A stretch of DNA of 64,000 bases from Acidobacteriota bacterium (GCA_003388555.1 QQVD01000007.1:1-64000); one strand, 5' to 3'. Positions 8,305 through 16,967 are shown, counted from the stretch's first letter. Translations and numbers: made by a program. The notes: generated by a model from the letters alone, not told the origin.

Positions 8305-10077
8305 TCAGAGCTCGCCGCGTCGCAGCAGGCCCACCGCGTGGTCGCAGGCGCGGGCGGTGAGCGCCATGTAGGTCAGCGACGGGTTCTGGCACGCCGACGA
8401 GGTCATCGCGGCGCCGTCGGTGACGAACAGGTTGGGCAGGTCCCAGCTCTGGTTCCAGGCGTTGAGCACCGAGGTCTTCGGGTCGCGCCCCATGCGCGCG
8501 GTGCCCATCTCGTGGATGGCGAAGCCGGGCACCGAGTCGCGATCGTAGGTGCGGACGTTCTTGGCGCCGGCCGCTTCGAGCATCTCCGCCGCCTTGACCT
8601 GGATGTCGCGGCGCATGCGGTCCTCGTTGTCGCGGAAGGTCGCGGTGATGCGCAGCACCGGGATGCCCCACCGGTCGACGACCTGGGGATCGATCTCCAC
8701 CCGGTTGCGCTCGTCGGGCAGGCACTCACCGAAGCCGGTGAAGCCCATCCCCCAGTCGCTGCGCCCACGCAGCGAGCGCTTGAAGTCGGCGCCGAACCCC
8801 GGCCGGTTCCACCCGCCCGACCAGTTCTCGCTGCGACCAGCACCGCACTGGAAGCCGTAGCCGCGCAGGAAGTCCGGGTTGGTCGACGCCGCGTCGACGT
8901 TGACGAAGCGGGGCAGGTAGCACGAGTTCGGGCGCCGCCCCGACATGTAGCGGTCGTTCAGCTCGCCCGGGAAGTCGCCGCGGGCACCGACCTGGAAGGT
9001 GTGATCCATCAGGTTGCGCCCCACCTGGCCGCTGGAGTTCGCCAGGCCCTCCGGATGGCGCTCGCTGCGCGAGTTGAGCAGGATGCGCGCCGACTCGAGC
9101 GCCGACGCGCAGAGGAACACCACGCGGCCGCGGAAGCGCAGGGGCTTCTCGCTGACGCCGTCGATCACCTGCACCGCGCCGACGCGGCGGCCCGAGTCGT
9201 CGGCCTCGAGAGCGCGCACCACGCTGTGGGGGCGCAGCGTCAGGCGGCCGGTGGCCTCCGCCGCCGGCAGGGTGGCGTTGTTGCTCGAGAAGTAGGAGCG
9301 GGTGATGCAGCCGCGTCGGCACGGGCCGCAGTAGTGGCAGGCGCGGCGCCCGTTGTGGTGCCGGGTGAGCACCGCGACCCGGGCCGGCATCAGGCGGCGG
9401 GCGCCGCCGAAGGCGCGATCGAGCCGCTGGCGCACCGCGTTCTCCATCGCGTTCATCGGGATCGCCGGCAGGAACTGCCCGTCGGGGAGCTGCGCCATGC
9501 CTTCGGCGTCACCGGCGATGCCGGCGAAGCGCTCGACGTGGTCGTACCAGGGCGCCAGGTCGGCGTAGCGGATCGGCCAGTCGACACCGTGCCCGTCGCG
9601 TGCGTTGGCCTCGAAGTCGAGGTCCGACCAGCGGTAGCTCTGGCGTCCCCAGAGGATCGAGCGGCCACCCACCTGGCGGCCGCGGATCCAGCGGAAGGGG
9701 AGTGGCCCGTCGCTCCCTTCGCCGAGGGTGTACGGGTTCTCGAGGTCGTTGACGAAGAACTTCGAGGTGATCGCGTCGCACGCCCCGGTCAGGCTCTGGA
9801 TCGGCTGCTCGCGCGCCATCCGCTCGCGGTCCTCGAGACCGTGGAAGGGCAGCTCCCAGTCGGGCACGTGCTCGCCGTAGTCGCGCTCCGGCACGATCTG
9901 GCGGCCGGCCTCGAGCACCAGCACGTCGAGCCCCGCCTCGCAGAGCTCCTTGGCCGCCCAGCCGCCGGTGATCCCGGAGCCGATCACCACCGCATCCCAG
10001 ATCCGGCTCTGCAGCTCGGAGTCGAGCTGCTCCGCGCCTGCTCGGGCGGAAGCCGGGGTGCCGACCTGGAGGAGCAT
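8305..10077 (-). CDS. GMC-family FAD-dependent oxidoreductase
   Basis: A 590-aa flavoenzyme of the glucose-methanol-choline family. The N-terminal FAD-binding loop is VVIGSGITGG with the acidic end of the second strand in VLVLEAG. The GMC signature region is GRQVGGRSILWGRQS, and the C-terminal active-site region has HEMGTARMG (His) and SACQNPSLTYMAL (Asn). A Cys-rich loop CHYCGPCRRGC is seen about 240-250 residues in; similar loops occur in bacterial GMC dehydrogenases, but whether it binds a cofactor here is unknown. The substrate is not predictable beyond an alcohol or sugar. The ATG at 10077 lies 55 bp after the RidA-family gene, so the two may be co-transcribed. No signal peptide is apparent. 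Confidence 0.9.
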   Translation of the reverse strand: MLLQVGTPASARAGAEQLDSELQSRIWDAVVIGSGITGGWAAKELCEAGLDVLVLEAGRQIVPERDYGEHVPDWELPFHGLEDRERMAREQPIQSLTGACDAITSKFFVNDLENPYTLGEGSDGPLPFRWIRGRQVGGRSILWGRQSYRWSDLDFEANARDGHGVDWPIRYADLAPWYDHVERFAGIAGDAEGMAQLPDGQFLPAIPMNAMENAVRQRLDRAFGGARRLMPARVAVLTRHHNGRRACHYCGPCRRGCITRSYFSSNNATLPAAEATGRLTLRPHSVVRALEADDSGRRVGAVQVIDGVSEKPLRFRGRVVFLCASALESARILLNSRSERHPEGLANSSGQVGRNLMDHTFQVGARGDFPGELNDRYMSGRRPNSCYLPRFVNVDAASTNPDFLRGYGFQCGAGRSENWSGGWNRPGFGADFKRSLRGRSDWGMGFTGFGECLPDERNRVEIDPQVVDRWGIPVLRITATFRDNEDRMRRDIQVKAAEMLEAAGAKNVRTYDRDSVPGFAIHEMGTARMGRDPKTSVLNAWNQSWDLPNLFVTDGAAMTSSACQNPSLTYMALTARACDHAVGLLRRGEL

Positions 10078-10132
10078 CGTCGTGTAGCGTCGGGTGGCGT
10101 CGTCGGCGCGGCGGCGTGTGACGGTCGCGGGC

Positions 10133-10597
10133 TCAGTCGATCTCGAAGATGGCGTCGATCTCGACCGGCACGTCGAACGGCAGCACGTTGGTGCCGACGG
10201 CGAAGCGGGCGTGGCGCCCGCAGTCACCGAACACCTCGACCATCAGGTCGGAGGCGCCGTTGATCACCTTCGGCTGGTCGACGAAGTCGGGGGTGCAGTT
10301 GACGAAGCCACCGAGCTTGACGCAGCGGATCACCCGGTCGAGGTCGCCGCCGCAGGCCTGGTTGACCACCGAGATGATGTTGAGGCCGACCAGCCGCGCC
10401 GCCTCCTGGGCCTCTTCGAGGGAGTACTTGTCGCCGACCTTGCCGCGGTAGGCGAGGGCGCCGTCGCGGAACGGCACCTGGCCGGAGACGAACACCTGCT
10501 GGTTGCTGATCACGAAGGGCACGTAGTTGGCGGCCGGTGGCGGCGAGCCGGGCAGCTCGATGCCGAGCTCGGCGAGGCGTTCGTTGACGATCGGCAT
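10133..10597 (-). CDS. RidA/YjgF-family protein
   Basis: A 154-aa member of the YjgF/YER057c/UK114 family, whose archetypes hydrolyse reactive enamine/imine intermediates. Visible signatures are VSGQVPFRDG, the mid-region GLNIISVVNQA, and the C-terminal ARFAVGTNVLPFDVPVEIDAI, which contains the Arg and Glu positions of the active-site cleft. The ATG at 10597 has AAGGGGAA upstream; the longer frame to 10789 lacks this. It precedes the GMC oxidoreductase on the same strand. Because subgroups differ in activity, deaminase function is likely but not certain. Confidence 0.88.
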   Translation of the reverse strand: MPIVNERLAELGIELPGSPPPAANYVPFVISNQQVFVSGQVPFRDGALAYRGKVGDKYSLEEAQEAARLVGLNIISVVNQACGGDLDRVIRCVKLGGFVNCTPDFVDQPKVINGASDLMVEVFGDCGRHARFAVGTNVLPFDVPVEIDAIFEID

Positions 10598-10844
10598 TCC
10601 GGGTTCCCCTTCGGTCTCTGGCGGGCGTAGCGCTGCGCTGCGACCCGTGGCTCTCAGACGGCGGAGCGAAAGCGTCACGATACCAGCAATCGGAGCCTCG
10701 GCCCTGTCGCGGCGGGCGGGCGCGTCGCGCTCCGCCCACGGTGGGCGGAGGAACCGACGGCGAGCCATGGCGTGAACCGCCGCGTGCACGCCGCGTGCAC
10801 GCCGCGGCCGCGTGCGCAGCCTGCGCCGCTAAGATGCGCGCACC

Positions 10845-11735
10845 ATGCGCAACCCGCTCGCCGACATCGTGGGGCCGGCGTCCCAGTTCTACGTCTCCCA
10901 GCGCCTGCGTCTGCACTACCTCGACTGGGGCAACGAAGAGAAGCCGCTGCTGCTGCTGGTGCACGGCGGGCGCGACCACGCCCACAACTGGGACTGGGTG
11001 GCCAAGGCGCTGCGCGACGACTTCCACATCGTCGCTCCCGATCTGCGCGGTCACGGCAACAGCCAGTGGGCGATCGGCGGCATGTACGCGATCTCCGATT
11101 TCGTGCTCGACATCGCCCAGCTGCTCGAGGCTCTCGATCAGTTCCCGGTGGCGATCGTGGCGCACTCGCTCGGCGGCATGATCTCGCTCCAGTACACCGG
11201 CCTGTATCCCGACCGGGTGTCCAAGATCGTCGCCATCGAGGGCCTGGGCCCGTCGCCCGAGCGCCTCGCCGAGCTGCGCCAGCGCGAAGCCCACGAGCGC
11301 TTGGTCGGCTGGATCAGCGAGATGCAGGGGCTCGCCGCGCGCCACCCCCGTCACTACCCGTCGGTCGAGGCGGCGGCGCGCCGCATGCAGGAGGTCAACT
11401 CCTTCCTCTCGGCCGAGCAGGCGCGGCACCTCACGGTGCACGGCGTCGCCCGCAACGAGGACGGCACCTACGGCTGGAAGTTCGACAACTACGTGCGCGC
11501 CGGCGCCCCCTTCCGCATGGACGAGGACGAGATCCGCGCCATCTGGAACCGCATCACCTGTCCCACCCTGCTGGTGCGTGGCACCGAGAGCTGGGCCAGC
11601 GACCCGGTCGAGGACGGCCGCATCGAGGCCTTTCGCAACGCCGAGCTGCGCAACTTCGACGGCGCCGGCCACTGGGTGCACCACGACCGCACCGACGACT
11701 TCATCGAGGTGGTGCGCGAGTTCCTGCTCGGCTGA
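10845..11735 (+). CDS. Alpha/beta-fold hydrolase
   Basis: A 296-aa soluble alpha/beta hydrolase. The oxyanion region is LVHGGRDHAHNW, the nucleophile elbow AHSLGG, the acid is probably the Asp in GTESWASD, and the catalytic His is in GAGHWVHHD. Overall spacing matches epoxide-hydrolase or haloalkane-dehalogenase-like esterases; the substrate is unknown. It is divergent from the RidA-family gene and followed by a palindromic intergenic repeat. No signal peptide is seen, so it is probably cytoplasmic. Confidence 0.9.
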   Translation: MRNPLADIVGPASQFYVSQRLRLHYLDWGNEEKPLLLLVHGGRDHAHNWDWVAKALRDDFHIVAPDLRGHGNSQWAIGGMYAISDFVLDIAQLLEALDQFPVAIVAHSLGGMISLQYTGLYPDRVSKIVAIEGLGPSPERLAELRQREAHERLVGWISEMQGLAARHPRHYPSVEAAARRMQEVNSFLSAEQARHLTVHGVARNEDGTYGWKFDNYVRAGAPFRMDEDEIRAIWNRITCPTLLVRGTESWASDPVEDGRIEAFRNAELRNFDGAGHWVHHDRTDDFIEVVREFLLG

Positions 11736-11862
11736 GGGAGTCGAGACCCGTGAGCTCGGCCGACCCGAGCTCCGTGGTCGAGCCCCGCACGAACGGTGTG
11801 GCGAGTCATCGGCAGGGACAACCCCGCCCCAATCTCATCCTTGCAGGCAAGCCGCTTCCGAT

Positions 11863-11911
11863 CCTCCCCCTTCAGGGGGAGGGCAGGGTGGGGGTGTCTC
11901 GTCGAGCGATT
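11863..11911 (+). repeat. Palindromic intergenic element, copy A
   Basis: The core is CCTCCCCCTTCAGGGGGAGG (9-bp arms, 2-bp centre) at 11863-11882, followed by the tail GTGGGGGTGTCTC and then TCGAGCGA. It lies 128 bp after the hydrolase gene. The rest of 11736-12164 shows no gene. Confidence 0.85.
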
Positions 11912-12164
11912 CCTTCTCAGGGCAAGGCCGGGTCTTGTCGGTTTTGGGGGTTTCCCAGTCGTCCGGCTCGCCGCGCCTCTCTCCTCCAACCACCTATGGA
12001 ACAGCGCCCGTCTCCCCTCGTAGGAGAAGATGCGATACGGCGCTGCAGCTCGTGCCGGTCAGGCACTCTCGAGGATCGGCCTCTTCGTCGCACGGCCGGT
12101 CCATCCATTCCGCCTCAGGTGGAGGCGACGCCACGTGCGGCGGCTGACGCTGAGGAGACATCCG

Positions 12165-12512
12165 ATGAAGACCAGCTCGATCTCTAGCAGTCCCGGATGG
12201 CCACCAAGGGCTGCCAGCGCAGACTCGGCCGACGAGCTGCCGCCCACTCCTGCCGTCCGAGGTTTCGGCGCCCGCTGGCCTCGTGGCGCCCGCCGGTCCA
12301 GGCTGGCCGCGATCCGCCGCAACGCCACGGTGCTCCCGCTCGCCCTCGCCCTCGCCCTGGCCGTCGCGCCGGCCTTTCTGGCCAGCGCCCAGCCCGCGGC
12401 GCCCTCTGCTTCCGCAGCTGCCGAGACCGGCGCCTCCGACACCGCGATCTCCCCCGAGGCGCTCTGGGCGGCGGCCCAGGCGGGCGACCTCGCCGGCGTC
12501 GGGGGGTCTTGA
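12165..12512 (+). pseudogene. Truncated N-terminus of a secreted ankyrin-repeat protein
   Basis: The ATG at 12165 has a good Shine-Dalgarno (GAGGAG, 7-8 bp). The 115-aa product has a long basic N-region, a hydrophobic segment VLPLALALALAVAPAFLASA typical of a signal peptide, a low-complexity Ala/Ser linker, and then SPEALWAAAQAGDLAGV. The last segment is how a first ankyrin repeat usually begins. It stops after GGS, before any full repeat. The most likely reading is the 5' stub of an ankyrin-repeat gene whose body was lost when the next segment moved in. A short genuine secreted peptide is less likely. Confidence 0.6.
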
Positions 12513-12559
12513 CATCTATCCGGGCGGGCAACCGCACGGAGGAGTGTAAGGATCTACCA

Positions 12560-12850
12560 ATGAAATGCGTCACCGCCACGGAAGGCCGTCGCCTTCTCTT
12601 CCGTCTGCTCGACGAGGTCGAGCGCGGCGAGGAGGTCGTTCTGGAGCGCGCCGGCGTGCGTTTCCGGCTCTCCCTCGAAGCCTCGACGTCCGCACCCGCC
12701 GCGTCTGCGCAGAGCCCGTTCGTCGTCCGCGATCCCACCCTGCTCGACGGGGAGTGGTCGTGGGTCGGCGACCAGCACGGCAAGCTGAACTACCGGCCGC
12801 ATGGTCACCCCTCATCGGCCAGTGGCACGGATCGTTCTCACGATCCCTGA
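12560..12850 (+). CDS. Orphan Phd/YefM-like antitoxin
   Basis: A 96-aa protein whose first ~45 residues resemble Phd/YefM antitoxins: TATEGRRLLFRLLDEVERGE followed by EVVLERAGVRFRLSL, the beta-strand pattern that in relatives ends in ITRRGKPVARLV. The C-terminal half has LDGEWSWVGDQHGKLNYRP, a tail that would bind a toxin. The ATG at 12560 has AAGG about 9 bp upstream. No toxin gene follows. It sits directly after the truncated ankyrin gene, suggesting that it arrived with that rearrangement or lost its partner. Confidence 0.6.
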   Translation: MKCVTATEGRRLLFRLLDEVERGEEVVLERAGVRFRLSLEASTSAPAASAQSPFVVRDPTLLDGEWSWVGDQHGKLNYRPHGHPSSASGTDRSHDP

Positions 12851-13135
12851 TCCCGCCCCGGCACTCACCCGATGGTCGGAGCACGACCGCGTTCGGCTAC
12901 GTCTCCACATCCACGGCGCGGGTGCCAGCCGAAGCCCTGAACGGTCGAAGGCCGCAGACCAGGGTTTTCGGATCGGATCTTCCCTGACGCGCTGGGCGAG
13001 AGCTCCGAGGGCGGGACGCCTCTCCGACTCGTCGCCGCCGCTGTCGCGGGTCTCCGGCAGCCATTCTCTCGTTCCCGAGTCGCTCTCTCGCCGACGCTCG
13101 ACTGCATCCGCCGACCGGTTTCCGGAGTCACTTCC

Positions 13136-15019
13136 TTGTCCTCTCCCTTCCTCACCCGCCTCGCGGGCAGCAACCCAGCCAGCGAAGCCGACTTCGACCC
13201 GGCGTCGCGGCGCTGGCTGTTCGTCGCCTACGACCAGCTGAGCGACCAGATCGGTCCGCTCGCCGAGGAGGATCCCGGCGACCTCGGCATCGTGCTCGTG
13301 GAGACGAGCTGGAAGCCGCGCCTGCGGCCCTACCACGTGCAGAAGCTGGCGACGCTGCTCACCTCGCAGCGCCACTTCGCGCTCGAGCAGGCGGAGCGCG
13401 GCGTCGCGGTGCACTATCTCTTCTCGGAGGAGCCCTACTCCGAGGCGCTGCGCACCGCGCGCGCCGAGCTCGGCCTCGACGAGCGGGGCGAGCCGCTGCG
13501 CATGCAGGAGGCCGCCGAGTGGGAGCTGCGCCGCGTGCTCGAGCCGCTGGTCGAGGACGGCCACGTCGAGGTCGTGCCGCACGGCGCCTGGCTGACCACG
13601 ACCGAGCAGTTCTGCGAGCACGCCGGCGAGGAGCCGCCGTGGCGCATGGATCGCTTCTACCGCGGCGTGCGCCAGGACACCGGTCTGCTGATGGACGGAG
13701 ACTCCCCCGAGGGCGGCCGCTACAGCTTCGACGGCGACAACCGGGAGGCGTGGAGCGGCGAGCCCGAGGCCCCCGACACTCCGACCTTCGAGGTCGACGA
13801 GATCACCGCCGAGGTCGGCGCGCTGATCGAGGAGCGCTTCGCCGACCACCCGGGCGCTCTGCGGCTCGAGGCGATCGCCGCCTCGCGCGACGACGTCGAG
13901 CGGCTGTGGCAGTGGGCGCTCGAGCGCTGCATGGAGCACTTCGGCGCCTACGAGGATGCGATGAGCAGCCGCTCCAGCGGCATCTTCCACACTCGCATCT
14001 CGCCGCTGCTCAACCTCTGCCGGCTGCTGCCCGAGCGGGTGGTGCACGACGTCGCCCAGGCCGACATCCCCCTCAACAGCAAGGAGGGCTTCATCCGTCA
14101 GGTGATCGGCTGGCGCGAGTTCGTGCGCCACGTGCACCGCGAGACCGACGGCCTGCGCCGCCTGCCGGGGAAGAGGTCGGGCCAGTCGGGCCGGAACGAG
14201 AAGAGCGAGCAGATCGACTGGCGCGAGGTCCCCGCCCTCGACGCACCCGGCGACGGCGGCCACGCGCGCTGGCAGGAGTGGCTCGAGGACCGGGATTCGC
14301 AGGCCGACGACGGAGGGGAAGATGCGGCCGACGTGCCGCCCGTCGACGCCCGCTGGCCCCTGGACGCGGATGCCGCGGAGGACTCCAGCGAAGCGGAGAG
14401 CGACCTGCTGGTGCAGCTCGGCGGCGCGGCGCCCTCCGAGCTCGGCAGCGACGGCGAGCTGCCGCCTGCCTTCTGGGGCGCGCCCTCCGGCCTGCGCTGC
14501 CTCGACACCGTGGTCGAAGACGTCTGGCGCGAGGGCTACAGCCACCACATCACCCGGCTGATGGTCCTCGGCAACCTGGCGACCCTGCTCGACCTGTCGC
14601 CGCGACAGCTCACCGACTGGTTCTGGGTCGCCTACGCCGACGCCTACGACTGGGTGGTCGAGCCCAACGTGCTCGGCATGGCCACCTTCGCCGCCGGCGA
14701 GCTGATGACCACCAAGCCCTACGTCTCCGGTGCCGCCTACATCCACCGGATGAGCGACTACTGCGGCGACTGCGCCTTCCATCCCAAGAAGACCTGTCCG
14801 ATCACGCGCTGGTACTGGGCCTTCCTCGAGCGCCACGCCGAGGCCCTCGAGGGCAACCAGCGCATCGCCATGCAGCTGCGCTCGGCGCAGAAGCGGAGCG
14901 ATCCCGAGCAGGAGCTCGACGCCGCCTACTTCGAGACCGCCCGCGAGCTGCTCGAGGGCGGCGAGCGGTTGACGCCCGAGGTGTTCGCCGAGCTCGACGA
15001 GAGGCTCGGCGGCGACTGA
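13136..15019 (+). CDS. FeS-type cryptochrome/photolyase (PhrB/DPRP family)
   Basis: A 627-aa member of the deoxyribodipyrimidine-photolyase-related family, the prokaryotic (6-4) photolyase/FeS-BCP class. It has the N-terminal antenna fold (WLFVAYDQLSDQIGPL), the FAD region (FHTRISPLLN, QVIGWREFVR) and the C-terminal catalytic block (GYSHHITRLMVLGN, YADAYDWVVEPNVLGMA). Four cysteines at about 455, 543, 546 and 554 (RCLD, YCGDC, KKTCPI) match the [4Fe-4S] ligand pattern. An acidic low-complexity insertion of roughly 100 residues lies between the WREFVR region and the first cluster Cys, making it longer than the usual ~510 aa. The start is TTG with GGAG 9-10 bp upstream; no ATG fits. It heads a cluster with a 4-TM protein and a DUF2256 protein that often travel with photolyases. 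Confidence 0.92.
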   Translation: MSSPFLTRLAGSNPASEADFDPASRRWLFVAYDQLSDQIGPLAEEDPGDLGIVLVETSWKPRLRPYHVQKLATLLTSQRHFALEQAERGVAVHYLFSEEPYSEALRTARAELGLDERGEPLRMQEAAEWELRRVLEPLVEDGHVEVVPHGAWLTTTEQFCEHAGEEPPWRMDRFYRGVRQDTGLLMDGDSPEGGRYSFDGDNREAWSGEPEAPDTPTFEVDEITAEVGALIEERFADHPGALRLEAIAASRDDVERLWQWALERCMEHFGAYEDAMSSRSSGIFHTRISPLLNLCRLLPERVVHDVAQADIPLNSKEGFIRQVIGWREFVRHVHRETDGLRRLPGKRSGQSGRNEKSEQIDWREVPALDAPGDGGHARWQEWLEDRDSQADDGGEDAADVPPVDARWPLDADAAEDSSEAESDLLVQLGGAAPSELGSDGELPPAFWGAPSGLRCLDTVVEDVWREGYSHHITRLMVLGNLATLLDLSPRQLTDWFWVAYADAYDWVVEPNVLGMATFAAGELMTTKPYVSGAAYIHRMSDYCGDCAFHPKKTCPITRWYWAFLERHAEALEGNQRIAMQLRSAQKRSDPEQELDAAYFETARELLEGGERLTPEVFAELDERLGGD

Positions 15020-15136
15020 GGTCGGGCCGAGACCCCGACCGCGGTCTGGACCGACCCGCCGCGGCCTGTACCGACCGAGACCGAGACCCTGACCGAGCCC
15101 CCGCGAAAGACCCGGCCGAGATCTCCGTTCATCGGT

Positions 15137-15234
15137 GACCGAGCCCCTGGAAGTACGACCGAGCCCTTGGAAGCTCGACCGATCCGCCGACCGATCCGCC
15201 CACCGATCCTCTGAACGATCCTCAGAACGATCCA
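15137..15234 (+). repeat. Graded tandem repeat before the 4-TM gene
   Basis: Two 20-bp units (GACCGAGCCCCTGGAAGTAC and a near copy) at 15137-15176 are followed by about five 12-13-bp units of the type ACCGATCCGCCG, ending just before the start codon at 15244. It looks like slippage-generated DNA. No function is evident. Confidence 0.7.
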
Positions 15235-15243
15235 TCGATTGCG

Positions 15244-15711
15244 ATGACCGCCGCCGACCTCTCCCGCCTCGCCCTGCTGGGGCAGCTCGCCACCACCCTG
15301 CCCCTGGTCGGTCTGATCTGGACCGTGCAGCTGGTGCACTATCCGCTCTTCCGCCTCGTCGGCGTGGAGCGCTTCCCCGAGTACCACGCCCAGCACTCGC
15401 TGTGGATCTCGGTGGTGGTGATGCCGCTGATGCTCGCCGAGCTGGCCCTGGCCGTCGCCTGGGCGGCGCTGCCGCCCGACGTCGGCGCCCTGGGTCTGAG
15501 CGGCAGCCGCACAGCCCTGCTCGGCCTGCTGCTCGTCGCCGCGGTGTGGATCGCCACCTTCGCCCTCTCCGTGCCACAGCACGCGCTACTCGCCGAGGGC
15601 TTCGACGCCGCCGCCCACGCCCGCCTGGTGTCGACCAACTGGCTGCGCACCGCGGCCTGGACGGGGAGGGCGGGGCTGCTGATGGCGGTGGCGTGGAAGA
15701 TGTTGCGTTGA
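15244..15711 (+). CDS. Conserved four-helix membrane protein
   Basis: A 155-aa integral membrane protein with four predicted helices, at roughly 8-28, 57-77, 90-112 and 130-153. Conserved-looking polar positions are WTVQLVHYPLF, FPEYHAQHS and VPQHALLAEGFD. The His-containing motif in and after helix 1 resembles small uncharacterised membrane proteins found near photolyase genes. The biochemical role is unknown. It is 224 bp after the photolyase on the same strand, separated by a tandem repeat; no clear ribosome-binding site precedes the ATG. Confidence 0.75.
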   Translation: MTAADLSRLALLGQLATTLPLVGLIWTVQLVHYPLFRLVGVERFPEYHAQHSLWISVVVMPLMLAELALAVAWAALPPDVGALGLSGSRTALLGLLLVAAVWIATFALSVPQHALLAEGFDAAAHARLVSTNWLRTAAWTGRAGLLMAVAWKMLR

Positions 15712-15824
15712 GGCGTGAGCTTCAGCGGCTCTTGGATCCAAGAGTGCCCAGGGTGCCGTCAGGCGGCTCGTTGCATCCTCGAAGCCGATGCCACCGCTTC
15801 GTCCGGAAAGGCGACCCTCCGGGC

Positions 15825-15873
15825 CCTCCCCCTTCAGGGGGAGGGTGGGGTGGGGGTGTCTCCTCGAGCGACC
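15825..15873 (+). repeat. Palindromic intergenic element, copy B
   Basis: The core CCTCCCCCTTCAGGGGGAGG is at 15825-15844, followed by GGTGGGGGTGTCTC and CTCGAGCGA, matching copy A in sequence and orientation. Confidence 0.85.
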
Positions 15874-15895
15874 GCTGCTCCGGGAGTCGGGCTCT

Positions 15896-16003
15896 CTTCC
15901 CTTCCGCCCCTCCTCTCCCTTCCGCCCTTTTCCCTTTTCCCTTGTCCCTCTTCCCCCCAGACCCCTTCCGCCCTCTGCCCCCTATTCCCTTGTCCCTTCC
16001 CCA
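15896..16003 (-). repeat. G-run purine tract at 3' end of the DUF2256-DUF3253 gene
   Basis: On the minus (coding) strand this tract has repeated GGGA, AAGGG and GGGG runs. The last codons and the TAG stop of the gene ending at 15982 lie inside it. It has the same character as the tracts at 1-165 and 43336-43480. Confidence 0.8.
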
Positions 16004-16395
16004 AACCTGCGCCCCCGCGCCAGCCGGATTGCTCCCTTCGCCGTCGACGCATCGACCCGCCGCCCCTTCTGCCGGATCTCCACCCGCTCCTCGGCGCAAA
16101 GGCGCCTGGCCGCGGCGCGGGTGCGCTGCATGAGCTCGCGCCAACCGCCTGGATCGGCGACGCGTGCCGCCTCGGAGGGGCAGATCGTGGCGGCGGCCGA
16201 GCGCTCGCTCAGCAACCGCAGGATCGACTCTTCGAGCTGGCGATCGACCTCGCCGAGCGGAGTCCGCCTGCAGCGCTGCGAGCAGTAGCGCACCTGCTCC
16301 CAGTCGTCCCGCCACTTCCTGCGCCACTCGAAGGTGCGGCCGCAGCGGGGGCAGGTCTTGCTCTCTTCGGCGTCGGAGCGGTGGGGCGAGCTCAC
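15982..16395 (-). CDS. DUF2256-DUF3253 fusion protein
   Basis: A 137-aa protein. The N-terminal DUF2256 zinc-finger-like part has CPRCGRTFEWRRKWRDDW and RYCSQRC, giving four Cys. DUF3253 follows from about residue 55 (ILRLLSERSAAATICPSEAA, GGWRELMQRTRAAARRL, QKGRRVDASTAKGAIRLARG), a putative winged-helix fold. DUF2256 genes are habitually found beside cryptochrome/photolyase genes, and this one is about 1 kb from the photolyase, on the opposite strand. The start is GTG at 16395 immediately against the inverted end of a 423-bp element, so no native ribosome-binding site or promoter is visible. The final GEGTRE and stop are encoded by the G-rich tract. Confidence 0.87.
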   Translation of the reverse strand: MSSPHRSDAEESKTCPRCGRTFEWRRKWRDDWEQVRYCSQRCRRTPLGEVDRQLEESILRLLSERSAAATICPSEAARVADPGGWRELMQRTRAAARRLCAEERVEIRQKGRRVDASTAKGAIRLARGRRFGEGTRE

Positions 16396-16817
16396 TAGGG
16401 GCTTGCTGAAAAAGTCCTGTGGGCCTCGTTTCGAGCGCCGTTGGCCTCAGATCCTGTGGCGCGCGAGCGATGGCAATGCGGTGGCATTGTAGATAGAGCG
16501 CACCCAGAGGCTGAGGCGAAGCCGAAGGCGACGGAGAGAGACCAGCGACAGCCTGCTGGCGGTGGTCTCTCAACGCAGGAGATGGTGGGGCGCCGCCGCT
16601 CTTGAACGCCCGCAAGAGCGCAAGCGCCGGAACGCGGGCCCCTCGGGGCTCGCGTTCGGCACAACCCGCAGGGCGCGGGGGTTTGCGCCGCCTGGCCGCC
16701 CTGCTGTCTCGGGCCTCCTCCACGATGGCACCGCATCGAGTTCGTCGGCCGCGCCGGGGACCAGACGACGCAGATCCCCGCGCGAGGCTCCGCAGGACTT
16801 CTTCAGCAAGCCCCTAG
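16395..16817. mobile_element. MITE-like element with 25-bp terminal inverted repeats
   Basis: The left end 16395-16419 begins CTAGGGGCTTGCTGAA. The reverse complement of the right end 16793-16817 matches it at 24 of 25 positions. The CTAG at both tips could be part of the inverted repeat or a duplicated palindromic target. The 423-bp body contains no convincing ORF, so it would be non-autonomous; no parent transposase is in this window. 16818-16967 to its right shows nothing recognisable. Confidence 0.8.
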
Positions 16818-16967
16818 GACCTCCGTGGTGGTTGGTGGCCGGGCGAACGGCCTGGGCGGTGACGTCGCCGCGACCTGTCCGGCCTTCGGCTGCGGATGCG
16901 GCGTGGATGAGCGTCAGGGCGGGAGCCGGAGGCCGCTCGCGGCAAAGCGCACATAGGATCGCTGGCC

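Noticed and set aside
16395..16736. Minus-strand frame inside the inverted-repeat element as a transposase
   Set aside because: No DDE or HUH motif; Arg/Pro/Ser-rich composition suggests chance.
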